Below the pieces are notes generated by a model. It did no database searches, was not told where the DNA came from, and worked only from the letters and a program-made list of their open reading frames with translations. The position numbers and the translations under genes were made by a program. This document shows, piece after piece, positions 46,152-56,061 of a stretch of DNA of 64,000 nt; positions within the stretch are counted from its first letter, which is position 1; every line of letters begins with the position of its first letter. Location: NCBI GenBank assembly GCA_036555705.1, contig DATBKT010000158.1, forward strand, positions 1 to 64,000, written 5' to 3'. Source of the stretch: JARBAU01 sp029237525. Lineage in GTDB: Archaea; Thermoproteota; Nitrososphaeria; Nitrososphaerales; Nitrososphaeraceae.

Positions 46152-47366
46152 TCAAATCATCTTTTCAAAAGTCAGGGTCAGGTTGTTATTCTGTAAGAGA
46201 ACCTTAACAATCTTCATATTGTAGGCAATTGCAGGAAGTGGGAGCACATTTGCTATACTTCCTGTCGGGCTTTGCACTCTTATTATCACCTCGCCGCCAC
46301 TAACACGTTTGATGTCGAAATCTTTTTGTTCTGTAAACGGGACCTTTACGACTAATGACAACTTATCTTTACCGTTGTGAATGACAGATAGCGGATTTCC
46401 ATGATAGAAAATCATCATGGGATTTTCCTCCCCAAAAAGCAGATTCGCATTCTGACGCAGCATTTCAGTACCAGCTAATTCTGTTTGATGCATAGGAATT
46501 TCTCTGACTGGGATCGGATAGAAATTGACCCGTGCTTCCTCTATCTTTGCCTTTTGAAAATTTGACCAATTTTTAAAGTAAGTGTCGGATGGATCATTTG
46601 CTATTTCAGATTTCGCGGCTGGCCAAATTTTATTAATTACTGCTAGGTCAACGTTGATTCCATATAGGTTTGCCAACATTAGAGATCTTTTAGCATTTTC
46701 TATACTAAATGAATCAGGGTTGGCAACCAATCTTATACTTGTTATTTTGTAATCGGTAATGATCTTCGCTAGGCTTTTAAGTCGATCGAAGAAATCTTGT
46801 TCAAATTGCGAGATATTATTCGGAGCTGAAATAATAGAGAAAGTCTGAAATATTTTTGAAAAACCAGAAAAAAGTCCAAAAATTCCCATTAACTTTCTAC
46901 CTACGTTTCCTACAAGCTTTGGAAGGTAGAGATATCGTAATGCTTCTCCAGAGGCAGGCATATCCATAACTATTGCATCATACGAATTGTCGTGTATTAT
47001 TTCATCAATTTTTAACAAAGAGAATATCTGAGTCATTCCTGGCATCATTGCGATTTCGTATGATATGCTCTCATCCAGTCCTTTTTGTGACAATAGTGAC
47101 GCCATGTAAGAAAGTAAGTTATCAAATTTTTTGTTGATCTCAGCAATGGGATCGATTTGCAGTAAAAATAATTTTGGTATAACTTCACGTGCACCATAGC
47201 TTTCTGCATTCTCATTAGGTAACATAAATGCGTCCCCCAAAGTATGCGCTGGGTCTGAGGAAATCAACAAAGTTTTGTGATCTCGGTCGGCCAGTTTTAT
47301 GGCTGTGGATGAGGATGTCACAGTCTTGCCTGTGCCTCCTTTCCCGGTATAAATTATTAGTCTCAT
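46152..47366 (-). CDS. ArsA/Get3-family ATPase
   Basis: The P-loop is the deviant Walker A YTGKGGTGKTVTS, with switch I DPAHTLGDAF and the invariant MDMPASGEALRYL switch II. This places it in the ArsA/Get3 group, which either drives arsenite export or delivers tail-anchored membrane proteins. The Cys residues of true arsenite ATPases are not visible. A C-terminal domain of small-heat-shock-like strands (about 315-404) also occurs in Get3-like archaeal proteins. It precedes, on the same strand, nothing obviously arsenic-related. Confidence 0.87.
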   Translation of the reverse strand: MRLIIYTGKGGTGKTVTSSSTAIKLADRDHKTLLISSDPAHTLGDAFMLPNENAESYGAREVIPKLFLLQIDPIAEINKKFDNLLSYMASLLSQKGLDESISYEIAMMPGMTQIFSLLKIDEIIHDNSYDAIVMDMPASGEALRYLYLPKLVGNVGRKLMGIFGLFSGFSKIFQTFSIISAPNNISQFEQDFFDRLKSLAKIITDYKITSIRLVANPDSFSIENAKRSLMLANLYGINVDLAVINKIWPAAKSEIANDPSDTYFKNWSNFQKAKIEEARVNFYPIPVREIPMHQTELAGTEMLRQNANLLFGEENPMMIFYHGNPLSVIHNGKDKLSLVVKVPFTEQKDFDIKRVSGGEVIIRVQSPTGSIANVLPLPAIAYNMKIVKVLLQNNNLTLTFEKMI

Positions 47367-47398
47367 GACCTAATATTTAGTCAAGTTTGTGATCGATA

Positions 47399-48136
47399 CT
47401 AAGATGGGGTAGAAGAAACAAAATTGATAAGACCGTAGCTATTTCTTACTGTCCTTCTGACCGCCATATTGTATTTATATATTGTCTTTGAATATTCCTC
47501 TAATACGGGCATTATTTGATCTAATGAATCACTCAGATAAAATCCAGGACAGTCCCCTGTAAACTGGAATGTAGCATGAACTACTGGTAAATTATTTTCA
47601 ATATTTATCCATGATGCGAAAGGATATAACCAACATACTCCAGGTTTTTCTGGATGTAGCTCACAAGCACCATCTTGGGTCAAAAATCTACAACTAACAG
47701 GAGTTCCGTCCTCGTCTTCACTCTCATCTTGCTTTCGCTTCAACGATAGCATTGAAAATAAATTAGATACATTTCCTTTTTCGTCATTCTCATTCCAACT
47801 TGATATTCTTGCTTCATTTTTGAGAAAATCAGACTGTAGCGTGTACCCCATTTTTCGAGTTATTACATGTATGTCATCCATAGTAAGGGGCAACCTACCT
47901 TGTCGATCACAACAATTATGGCAATCTGGCCACAAACATTTCCACAAAACAAATAGATTTTCTCTTGAAAGGGTTGGTATATGGAATGTGACCCTATCTA
48001 CTCTTAAACTGGTGTCATATACGTCATTTCTTTTTCCTAGCTGTAAATCGTAAATCTGAGGATCTATAGACCAATTTTTCGACAAAAGCTCTAAAGATTC
48101 CCTTACAGATGATGGTGAACAATTGTGTTTTGCCAA
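47399..48136 (-). CDS. YkgJ-type cysteine cluster protein
   Basis: Cysteines lie in CHNCC and in the segment CRFLTQDGACELHPEKPGVCWLYPF, which is the zinc/iron-chelating pattern of the YkgJ family. The protein is cytoplasmic. Its role is unclear; the downstream neighbour is the ArsA/Get3 ATPase, in the same orientation, 32 bp away, so they may be co-expressed. Confidence 0.8.
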   Translation of the reverse strand: MAKHNCSPSSVRESLELLSKNWSIDPQIYDLQLGKRNDVYDTSLRVDRVTFHIPTLSRENLFVLWKCLWPDCHNCCDRQGRLPLTMDDIHVITRKMGYTLQSDFLKNEARISSWNENDEKGNVSNLFSMLSLKRKQDESEDEDGTPVSCRFLTQDGACELHPEKPGVCWLYPFASWINIENNLPVVHATFQFTGDCPGFYLSDSLDQIMPVLEEYSKTIYKYNMAVRRTVRNSYGLINFVSSTPS

Positions 48137-48574
48137 ATTTGAGATGGATCATAGATAATTACACCTTTAAATGTGCCTGAACCGTATCTTCCGTAGAACT
48201 TAGCCAAGACAGTTTTAAAGTGTAATTCCGGTTTATCCTATTTTGTTTATACAAGTCATTTAATTGGACAGTATGTATCTCAAGGACCTCAGAGTATAAT
48301 GTGACGATGAGATAATAATCTTACCGAATACTAAAGTTGGCAAGTATGTCCGCTATGGCTCAATTCTATCGTAGATAACGAATGACCATTGGCAAACAAT
48401 CCACTCACTCCTAGCGTCAATTTGTTAACGAGTCCTGACAGATCAGATCTATCACGTAGGATAATAAGGCCGTACTAATATATGGCCTAATACTATAGGC
48501 TAGTATAAGTGCTCATTTGCGCTAGCCCTACAGAGAGTATAGATCAAATCATTCCAAAATTTGAAACGTTTAAT
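48137..48574. other. Non-coding stretch, 438 bp
   Basis: No ORF or RNA gene is evident. It separates the Cys-cluster gene promoter from the end of the surface protein gene. Confidence 0.4.
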
Positions 48575-50380
48575 CTATTGGCGACCAGAGGGTGAAACAT
48601 TTAGCGCAGATTGTGGGCTCTGGGGCAGTATTTGGACACCTATTATTTTATCAGTAGTCTTCTTGTTCCCATAAGCATCGTTGTAAGTTATGTGGATTGT
48701 CAAAATTTCAAGTGTACCTCCTACGGCGATGCTAGGAAAAACTGCAGTATCTACTTTTTTGACCTGATTAACTTGAACTGATCCAATGTTGAATGTACTA
48801 CTACCTAGAATTATGAGAGGAATGATATTATTTTGTTGGACGACATTACTTGAAATAGATAGGTTTCCTACCGCCGGAGAAATGATGTTGTTAGCGGTTG
48901 CGGCTTGATTTCTCGACATAATATCAGCAATGACGCCGTTAGCTATAGCAGACCCCTCATTTCTTATAACAAGTGCCACTTTCGTCGGAGATCCTGGATT
49001 TGCAGTTAATACGTTTAACTGACTCGCAGATAATAACGATGCAAGATTCCTACTTCCGTTCAATAATTGTGTTTCGGGAATTGCAAACACATCCAATATC
49101 ACCTTGCCACTAAGTTCAAACGGTACATCGATAGATCGCGAAGTTGACTCGAAAGGTGTTACTCTATTCGTAGTTTTTAAATTTGATTTATCTTTTGCGT
49201 TTAGTTTGTCAAGTGATTTTAATATCTGGACAGTAGCTGTGGCATTAATTTGTCGCGAGAGACCAAATGCCCGTGCTTTTGATGCCGTATTAAATTCTGA
49301 CTTTATTTTCCTTTCTTGCTCTAGAGTAAAGAAATGTAACCTAAGCGATCCGTGATAAACTTTTCCCACCTGAGCAGAGGATTCGATATACACTGGAAAG
49401 TACAGAATGAATGTTTGTCCAGCTTTAACTAGTCCATTATAGCTTGCAACTGCAGTCCTGCCATCAGCAATGCTATTTGGAGTGTTATTACTACTACCAG
49501 TACTCAGGCTAGAATTTAGTAGACTAGAATTGTCGGCCGGAACAATAGAATGAACACTCTGAGTTGCGTTAGTCAAGTTGCTTACAGGGTCGTTATCGTC
49601 TGGAGGAACTATTGCACGAAACCCAGCTGGAAGGTGTAATGTACCCCTTATACTTGTAACATCTACAAAGCCCCTATTGATTAGTACTACTGCTAATATT
49701 GAAGTCCCTTCGCCTGGTCCAACCTCTTGCCTAATGACAGGCTCCAACGGCGCCGCAGGTGTTCTGTCCGATGAGGACCCAGCGTCAACACCTCCAGGTG
49801 CAGTGTTATCTGTCCAATAAGAATTCACAAAATCGAACCTGACCGGACCATCAGTTATGTTCTTGAATGTCGCACTAGATGTCGATTTAGTTTTGTTTAT
49901 CGAAAGATTCTTACTAATTAGTAAAAATCTAGATTTAGGAATAACTGAGGAATTAGAATTAGAATTACCATTGCGTATGTTATTGCCACAAAAGAATGTA
50001 TCGTTCTGCTGAGTCTGCGTGGGTGAAATCGGAGAGGACGAACTTGAATTATTCGACAAGGATTTTGCAATTTGTATGTTACCACAAAAAATATTCTGCT
50101 TCTGAGGTATTGGTGGAGAGGTATTAGAAAAATTTGAAAAATTAGAAGAAAATAAAATCGATGGCGCACCAGAAGTAGGCTCGGCATTAGCTAATTGAGG
50201 CGCCGTGGGGGAAATATTTAGTTCAGGCACTAGCATTATTGAGCTAATTGATCCTGACAAAATAAGAAAGATGCTGAAAATTGCAGTCTCACAATTTATT
50301 TTATTATGACAACTATGAAATATTCTCTTTCTATTATTCGTACTATTTTCAATAGATCTTTTTGAATAAGGCAGGCGCAT
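48575..50380 (-). CDS. Secreted surface protein, paralogue of the 1171-aa protein
   Basis: The 601-residue protein has a hydrophobic N-terminal signal (about 34-55) followed by Ser/Asn/Pro-rich linkers containing two copies of F-C-G-N (IFCGN, FFCGN). A folded domain starts near 175 with FVNSYWTDN and QEVGPGEGTSILAVVL, and a second near 425 with SGKVILDVFAI and FNIGSVQVNQVKKVDTAVFP; these match the central part of the protein at 51318-54833. There is no C-terminal membrane helix. It is divergent from the ABC ATPase, with a TATA (CATATATC) about 30 nt before its ATG. Confidence 0.75.
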   Translation of the reverse strand: MRLPYSKRSIENSTNNRKRIFHSCHNKINCETAIFSIFLILSGSISSIMLVPELNISPTAPQLANAEPTSGAPSILFSSNFSNFSNTSPPIPQKQNIFCGNIQIAKSLSNNSSSSSPISPTQTQQNDTFFCGNNIRNGNSNSNSSVIPKSRFLLISKNLSINKTKSTSSATFKNITDGPVRFDFVNSYWTDNTAPGGVDAGSSSDRTPAAPLEPVIRQEVGPGEGTSILAVVLINRGFVDVTSIRGTLHLPAGFRAIVPPDDNDPVSNLTNATQSVHSIVPADNSSLLNSSLSTGSSNNTPNSIADGRTAVASYNGLVKAGQTFILYFPVYIESSAQVGKVYHGSLRLHFFTLEQERKIKSEFNTASKARAFGLSRQINATATVQILKSLDKLNAKDKSNLKTTNRVTPFESTSRSIDVPFELSGKVILDVFAIPETQLLNGSRNLASLLSASQLNVLTANPGSPTKVALVIRNEGSAIANGVIADIMSRNQAATANNIISPAVGNLSISSNVVQQNNIIPLIILGSSTFNIGSVQVNQVKKVDTAVFPSIAVGGTLEILTIHITYNDAYGNKKTTDKIIGVQILPQSPQSALNVSPSGRQ

Positions 50381-50501
50381 CGTCTTTTTGTTGTTTTGCG
50401 AGTTACAGATATATGGATGATGGAGGATTTGAATTAATATTTACATTTATCAATTTCATCTTAACAAAGTGTAGATGGATTTCAAAGTACCCCCCACGCG
50501 G

Positions 50502-50518
50502 TACATTCGACGAATGTA
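50502..50518. promoter_or_regulatory. Palindromic operator before the ABC/surface-protein operon
   Basis: TACATTC and GAATGTA arms (7 bp, perfect) flank GAC. A TTTATAAG TATA box follows 9-12 bp downstream, toward the ATPase gene at 50609. The 16-bp string from GTACATTC to GAATG recurs identically at 54976-54991. Confidence 0.65.
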
Positions 50519-50608
50519 TCGAATGATTTTTATAAGTAAAAGAAGTTAAATTAAATTGACAGGATAATATACCTAATAATAGTATCGTTTGGGGAGAATT
50601 AAATTATT

Positions 50609-51331
50609 ATGAATACGCATTATGATTACAGGTATGATACCGAAACGTTGAAGGTTGAAAATTTAACAAAGGTATACATGTCTTCTATGGGCAAGGTGGT
50701 TCCGTTGAAAAATGTATCATTCTCTGTAAACAAGGGCGAGTTCGTATCCATAGTTGGACCTTCAGGTAGTGGTAAATCGACCCTCATGAATATGCTAGGC
50801 GCACTGGATAGACCTACGTCCGGCAAGGTATTTATTAATGGAATTGATATTTTTACTTTGAATGATTCTCAGCTTTCTACTTTAAGAAATAACACAATTG
50901 GCTTTATCTTCCAATCATATAACTTGATTAATAGAACGACCGTTTTAAAGAACGTAGAGTTTCCTGGAATTACTGGTGGAATGAGCGACAAAGATAGACG
51001 GCGCCGTGCAATAAGAATTCTGGGATTTCTTGGTATCCGAGATAAAGCTAAGTTCAAACCAACCAATCTTAGCGGCGGTCAGCAACAAAGAGTAGCAATC
51101 GCTAGAGCATTAATGAATAATCCAAAAATTATCCTTGCGGATGAGCCTACTGGCAATCTGGATACAAAAACTGGCGAGGATGTATTTGGTTTACTAACTA
51201 TGCTCTCGAACAAATTTTCGAGAACTATAATCATGGTCACACACAATCCAGATCTCGCTGCTAGAACTGACCGAGCGATTCATATCCGTGATGGTACAAT
51301 TGAAAAAGAAGTTGTAAATGTTGAAAATTAA
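50609..51331 (+). CDS. ABC transporter ATP-binding protein (LolD/MacB type)
   Basis: All nucleotide-binding motifs are present: Walker A GPSGSGKST, Q-loop FQSYNLI, signature NLSGGQQQRVAIARAL, Walker B IILADEPTGNLD and the MVTHNPDLA H-loop. NLDTKTGEDVFGLL is typical of the LolD/MacB subfamily, which works with FtsX-like permeases to move lipoproteins or drive periplasmic mechanics rather than import solutes. The stop overlaps the start of the 1171-aa protein by 14 bp. No permease gene is seen nearby. Confidence 0.9.
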   Translation: MNTHYDYRYDTETLKVENLTKVYMSSMGKVVPLKNVSFSVNKGEFVSIVGPSGSGKSTLMNMLGALDRPTSGKVFINGIDIFTLNDSQLSTLRNNTIGFIFQSYNLINRTTVLKNVEFPGITGGMSDKDRRRRAIRILGFLGIRDKAKFKPTNLSGGQQQRVAIARALMNNPKIILADEPTGNLDTKTGEDVFGLLTMLSNKFSRTIIMVTHNPDLAARTDRAIHIRDGTIEKEVVNVEN

Positions 51332-54300
51332 TATTTTTAATCTTCAATTACATAAAAATCTCATAATTATATTGTGCTTGGTATCAATCCTTATTAGCGG
51401 ATCTATCTCAAACATGGATGGAGTCTTAGCTGCATCACCTACATCTGTTCGAACTTCAGTAGTGCACTCTATTCAATCAAACAGTACACCAGACCAGTCC
51501 TTAATCCATATCACCGCCGGCAAGATCCAGGATTTTAATTTTAGTATCAGAGGACCATCCTATGGCCAAGCTAATACACAGTCACTGCAAGGCTTTAACT
51601 CACAGGACCAGCAATTGCCAAGGATTTCCGACCTGGCCGTTTCGTTGGTATCACAATCTAGCTCAGTCAGAATTCTTGGTGATACACAATGGAATATGCA
51701 GAGTCTAAGACCTGGTTCGAACATTGTGTTATCAACAAAAGTTTACGCCTCACCTACGTTGATTGGATCGCCAGTTTTTTTTACAGTGACTGCACAATAT
51801 ATCCAAAATGGGCAGCAGATAAAAACTGATTCATTTGACATAGGTGCAGTCGTGGTAGGTGACATTAAGCTAGAAATTAATAATGTGGGTATAAGATATT
51901 TAGGCAGTACCCCCAACCTCGTCGGCAACTTGTTGAATGAGGGCAACACCCCAGCTCTCTTTACTAATATCCAAATGGTTCAGTCTGAAGGTCTGGCAAA
52001 CAACAACACGACAAACTCTCAAAGTGTACCTAAGGGAATAACTATCTTACCATTATCCTCAGATTATCTTGGAAGTATTCCTGCAAACTCTCCTGTACCG
52101 TTCAGTATACCACTCAGGATTATTAAACAACAAGAAAGAGTATCTACACAGCAAAATAACATTAATACTTTGATCACGGATAATGAAGTACAAGGAGAGT
52201 CCCAAAATACCATCGAGAAATCTACAGCTAATCGTAATGAGCCTCAACTCACAAATGTACAGTCAGGGAACCAGCCTTTATTGTATCCAGTTGCACTGAA
52301 TATAACCTACAACGATGATCTGAAAAATCCCCATCAACTGACAATAAATAGAACTGTAGGGCAGAATTTTGATCTTGGATCAATATCTGACACTCAGAAC
52401 AAATTTGATATCAACAGTCCCAATCAAATACAAAATATTCACGGTACAGGAGGTAGTATCTTCACAAATGGCTTTGTTGATTCCTACTGGGCTGCAAATT
52501 CGTCAGTTTGTTCAGCTAACGGCAATTCTTCTACATTGTCCGTGTGCTCATCTACTTCTTCTGCGCTTCCGATACCTCCTCAGCAAGAAGTTGGGCCTGG
52601 GGAGGGACAATCAATATTTGCAGTAGTATTAAGTAACACAGAATTTTCGGACATTAATGGAATAATCGGATATCTCACACTTCCACCTGGATTTACCTCT
52701 GCGACTAGCATAGGAGGCTCAGTTGGTAATAACGATCACAGTCCTAAGATACAGCAAACTGGTATTTCCAATCTACAGCCACAAGATCTGCAGCAACAGC
52801 AGACAGCGATTGCCAGTTTTACCAATGTAGTAAAATCAGGGCAGACTTACACCCTTTATTTCAAGGTTAATATTGGTAAAGGGGTGAAGGTTGGCGACTA
52901 CAGTGCATCACTTAGAATATACTATTTTAAGGTGCCATCTCTTGAGCCAGGTGTATATAATACTCAAACATATATGGTGCCTATTTCGCTGCCTGGCAAA
53001 GTTATTTTAGATACAAGTTCCAAGACTACTAGTTTGAAGCCAGGATTCTCAAACACAGCTGTCATAGACATCAAGAATAAAGGAACAGCCGATGCGAATA
53101 GCGTTCTTGTCACTATTACAAGCATAAGTGGTAACAGTATTGCAAATAACGTAGTTGTCAATCAGCCTGGGACTACGAGTAACACCAACAACACGTCCAC
53201 TACTACTGCCACCAGTACTCCCGGCCAAGTAACCACTACATCTCCGACTTCCACCGTTCCGGCCGTAAATCTAGGATCCAGAACCTTCAACCTAGGAACT
53301 ATACCTGTAAACGGCACTGCAGAAATCGATCCCGTTATATATCCTTCAGAATCCGCTGGTGGCACTTTACAAAACTTGAATCTTCAAATTTCATACACTG
53401 CGTCAACTGGTGATTCAAAGAGTACCAGTGCATCGGTAGGGTTACTTGTGTTACCGACTCCTCCGGAAGCTGGACTCAGCGTAGGCCCTTCAGGTCCCCC
53501 AACGAACAGCACAGGATCTATAAATAGTAACCAAGGAGGCGATTCAAATGGTATCACTGCTTCAGGCGTTACTGCAAGTGCATATTCTTTCAACGATCAC
53601 AATCAATCAAGTCCAGGTCTTCTCCATTCAACTTTAGACTCTTCCACCACTGAACACCTGAGACCAGAATTTGCCACATATATAGATAATGATGGCAATT
53701 CCCCCTACAGCCAAGATCAGCACATGCATAATATTGCATATGGGGCGACCGTAAATAACCCACACTCAAACGTTAAGAGTAGTGACAACCCGAACAATAA
53801 TCTGAATAGTTCATCGCTCATTCTAACTGCAGGTAAGGTGCAAGACATGAAATTCACAATAACGAATAACAACGACTTTCCTATTACAAATGCAGTAGCA
53901 TCAATAGCATCAGAATCAGATGACCTGAAGATTGTTGGGGATTCGCTCTGGAGCCTTCCAAGCTTAGCTCCCCATTCAAAAAATGAATTCACAACCAAAA
54001 TCTACGCATCAACTTCCTTGATTGCTGCGCCTGTATCATTTTTAGTAACGCTACAATATATTTCTGGTGGACAATCCAAAATTGGATCATTTGTTCTAGG
54101 CGGAAATGTGGTAGGCGATATACACGTTAGCGTTACTGATTTGGCTATAAACTATGTCGCAGGAACACCTAATCTGGTGGGAAATCTTTTGAATCAAGGA
54201 AACACGATAGGCCTATATACTACTGCTCAGCTGGTAAACCAGCCGTTTGCAACTAGCTCAGCACGGCAGCAAGATAACAGCCGTGCGCATCATGAAGGCC

Positions 54301-54833
54301 AGTCATCGGACCAACATCGAAATAATGCCTCCCAGTCATCTGGATTAGTACCGTCTGTGGCATCGTTCTTGTTACCACCTCCTCAATACTTGGGTGACCT
54401 CCAACCTGACTCACCCCTACCATTTAGCATCCCGCTTACAAATGTCGATAACTCAACTCTTCAGGGTAGTCATCCTGTATCGCTAAAGATAACATATAGT
54501 GATGACCTCAAAAATAGCCATGAAGTGACGATAAATCAGACTTTGCAGGTAAAACCTCAGATTTCCCACACACGCGGCGATCGTCATTCGCAAAACACAA
54601 TTCTCGGTATTCCAATGCCAATCTTGTTATTAGTGATTGTTGCGATTGTAGCGTTCATAATTATAAGGCTGATTAGAAAAAGGAGAAAAGCGAAAGCAGA
54701 TGCAATTGTTGCTTCAGAATCTGGTCAGACAGTTGAGGATGAGGATGATATTGAGAAGCTGCTTGATTCTTCCGAGTCTCCAGAAACTGAGCATCAAAAT
54801 ATTGACAGGAAGTCAAATATAAGCAAAAAGTGA
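51318..54833 (+). CDS. Giant secreted surface protein with internal duplication and C-terminal membrane anchor
   Basis: The 1171-residue protein has a signal peptide (about 13-40), then repeat 1 (about 60-355: ITAGKIQDF ... NLVGNLLNEGNT ... NITYNDDLKNPHQLTIN), a central domain pair (about 378-600) matching the divergent 601-aa protein, a Thr/Ser/Pro linker (about 614-650), repeat 2 (about 828-1090: LTAGKVQDM ... NLVGNLLNQGNT ... KITYSDDLKNSHEVTIN), a membrane helix (about 1096-1118) and a basic then acidic cytoplasmic tail. Repeats 1 and 2 are clearly homologous. This layout resembles archaeal S-layer-associated proteins encoded with LolD-type ATPases. It may be driven mechanically by the co-translated ATPase. 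Confidence 0.85.
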   Translation: MLKINIFNLQLHKNLIIILCLVSILISGSISNMDGVLAASPTSVRTSVVHSIQSNSTPDQSLIHITAGKIQDFNFSIRGPSYGQANTQSLQGFNSQDQQLPRISDLAVSLVSQSSSVRILGDTQWNMQSLRPGSNIVLSTKVYASPTLIGSPVFFTVTAQYIQNGQQIKTDSFDIGAVVVGDIKLEINNVGIRYLGSTPNLVGNLLNEGNTPALFTNIQMVQSEGLANNNTTNSQSVPKGITILPLSSDYLGSIPANSPVPFSIPLRIIKQQERVSTQQNNINTLITDNEVQGESQNTIEKSTANRNEPQLTNVQSGNQPLLYPVALNITYNDDLKNPHQLTINRTVGQNFDLGSISDTQNKFDINSPNQIQNIHGTGGSIFTNGFVDSYWAANSSVCSANGNSSTLSVCSSTSSALPIPPQQEVGPGEGQSIFAVVLSNTEFSDINGIIGYLTLPPGFTSATSIGGSVGNNDHSPKIQQTGISNLQPQDLQQQQTAIASFTNVVKSGQTYTLYFKVNIGKGVKVGDYSASLRIYYFKVPSLEPGVYNTQTYMVPISLPGKVILDTSSKTTSLKPGFSNTAVIDIKNKGTADANSVLVTITSISGNSIANNVVVNQPGTTSNTNNTSTTTATSTPGQVTTTSPTSTVPAVNLGSRTFNLGTIPVNGTAEIDPVIYPSESAGGTLQNLNLQISYTASTGDSKSTSASVGLLVLPTPPEAGLSVGPSGPPTNSTGSINSNQGGDSNGITASGVTASAYSFNDHNQSSPGLLHSTLDSSTTEHLRPEFATYIDNDGNSPYSQDQHMHNIAYGATVNNPHSNVKSSDNPNNNLNSSSLILTAGKVQDMKFTITNNNDFPITNAVASIASESDDLKIVGDSLWSLPSLAPHSKNEFTTKIYASTSLIAAPVSFLVTLQYISGGQSKIGSFVLGGNVVGDIHVSVTDLAINYVAGTPNLVGNLLNQGNTIGLYTTAQLVNQPFATSSARQQDNSRAHHEGQSSDQHRNNASQSSGLVPSVASFLLPPPQYLGDLQPDSPLPFSIPLTNVDNSTLQGSHPVSLKITYSDDLKNSHEVTINQTLQVKPQISHTRGDRHSQNTILGIPMPILLLVIVAIVAFIIIRLIRKRRKAKADAIVASESGQTVEDEDDIEKLLDSSESPETEHQNIDRKSNISKK

Positions 54834-54975
54834 AAAGCACTAGAATATATTTTTCCCTGACGAACATTTGATTCCAATATAGCGCTAAATTTAATAATAC
54901 AATCTGTAAGGAAATCTAGAAATCCAATAAATTTTTGAATACACCATTATCACATCATCGGAAAGTACGATTGCT

Positions 54976-54993
54976 GTACATTCGACGAATGCA
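54976..54993. promoter_or_regulatory. Second copy of the palindromic operator, before the membrane protein/regulator pair
   Basis: TACATTC-GAC-GAATGCA, one mismatch from perfect symmetry, with an identical 16-bp core to the site at 50501. A GTAAATAA TATA-like box lies about 11 bp downstream and about 27 nt before the GTG of the gene at 55035. Confidence 0.65.
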
Positions 54994-55034
54994 CTCTGAA
55001 AAGTAAATAACGCTCTACTGATATTAATTAATGT

Positions 55035-55517
55035 GTGACTAACGAATCAGGTCATCTATTTATGAAGCTTCAACCAATTTATCACAGCTTGGGAATTAGG
55101 CTCGTTGAGTGTACTGCAGCTCTGCGAATCCATCTTACTAAGATTGTTGAGAGCAAGCCTAAATTGTTGGCACTAATTTCAATTATAACACTAGTCGTTT
55201 TTGTCCCACTAATAATTCCACATATTCACAGACCTCATTTGATCTATTTCATATCAATGCACGTCGCGAGCATTGCAATTTCTACATTTCTGATTACAGC
55301 TTCACTGCTAGCGTATCGGAGAACGAGAAGTACAAAGATCTTGTATACTTCTGTGGGATTTTCGTCTCTTTTGATCGTTGAATTGTTATTTTTACTTGAA
55401 GTTATACCGGGGACTAGTCCCGCCATGCAGCGCGGAATATATGTGGGATTGCCTCACATGTTGCTATTACTTATGCTAACACTATTCGGTCTGGGAGTGC
55501 TAAAGGTGGAAAAATAG
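55035..55517 (+). CDS. Small membrane protein with four helices
   Basis: A 160-residue protein with membrane helices at about 50-69, 76-97, 107-127 and 137-156 and no further domain. It starts with GTG, about 27 nt after a TATA-like box. It ends 4 bp before the regulator, so the two are one operon. A sensory or regulatory link between membrane state and the regulator is an inference. Confidence 0.7.
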   Translation: MTNESGHLFMKLQPIYHSLGIRLVECTAALRIHLTKIVESKPKLLALISIITLVVFVPLIIPHIHRPHLIYFISMHVASIAISTFLITASLLAYRRTRSTKILYTSVGFSSLLIVELLFLLEVIPGTSPAMQRGIYVGLPHMLLLLMLTLFGLGVLKVEK

Positions 55518-55521
55518 GAAA

Positions 55522-56061
55522 TTGTCTAATATCCACACGGATCAGTGCGACATTGCACCTATTGATCTTAAGAGTTTGATTTTGGATCATATCAAACGTA
55601 GCCCAGGTATAAGATATAGGGAACTGCTCAGACTTAGCGGATTGACCAACGGTGCGCTCGAGTACCACATAAAAATTCTAGAAAAAACTCAGAAAATTAA
55701 GGTCGAAAGACTACACGGTAGAAGGCCAAAATACTTTCCTTTGGACATGCAAACAGAAGAGACATGTATAATGGGCCAGATTAGGAACAAATCCTCGAGA
55801 CAGATCGTGCTATTTATACTCGAACACGATCTGTGCACATTTGGGGAAATCTCGGAACACATGAAAAAGGCTCCATCTACGATCTCATGGCATCTAAAAA
55901 GATTATCGGAAAGCGGAATTATTTCAATAATTCATGGTCAGGAATTACAACTATACAGAATTTCCAATGTTCAACTCGTTTCAGACGTACTTTCCAAATA
56001 TAAGAATAGTCTATCAGATAAGATTGCGAATGAATATTATAACATGTTTGGTGAATTATAG
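55522..56061 (+). CDS. Double winged-helix transcription regulator
   Basis: The 179-residue protein has two consecutive ArsR/MarR-like winged helices: residues 18-65 (LDHIKRSPGIRYRELLRLSGLTNGALEYHIKILEK) and residues 95-145 (LFILEHDLCTFGEISEHMKKAPSTISWHLKRLSESGII). Both recognition helices end with the typical HIKIL/HLKRL pattern. It is translated from TTG, 4 bp after the small membrane protein. Its operon carries one copy of the shared palindrome, so it is the best candidate to bind the CATTC-GAC-GAATG sites. Confidence 0.87.
   Translation: MSNIHTDQCDIAPIDLKSLILDHIKRSPGIRYRELLRLSGLTNGALEYHIKILEKTQKIKVERLHGRRPKYFPLDMQTEETCIMGQIRNKSSRQIVLFILEHDLCTFGEISEHMKKAPSTISWHLKRLSESGIISIIHGQELQLYRISNVQLVSDVLSKYKNSLSDKIANEYYNMFGEL

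Noticed and set aside
49104..49820. Two plus-strand ORFs of 80-83 codons
   Set aside because: Antisense shadows of the 601-aa surface protein gene.
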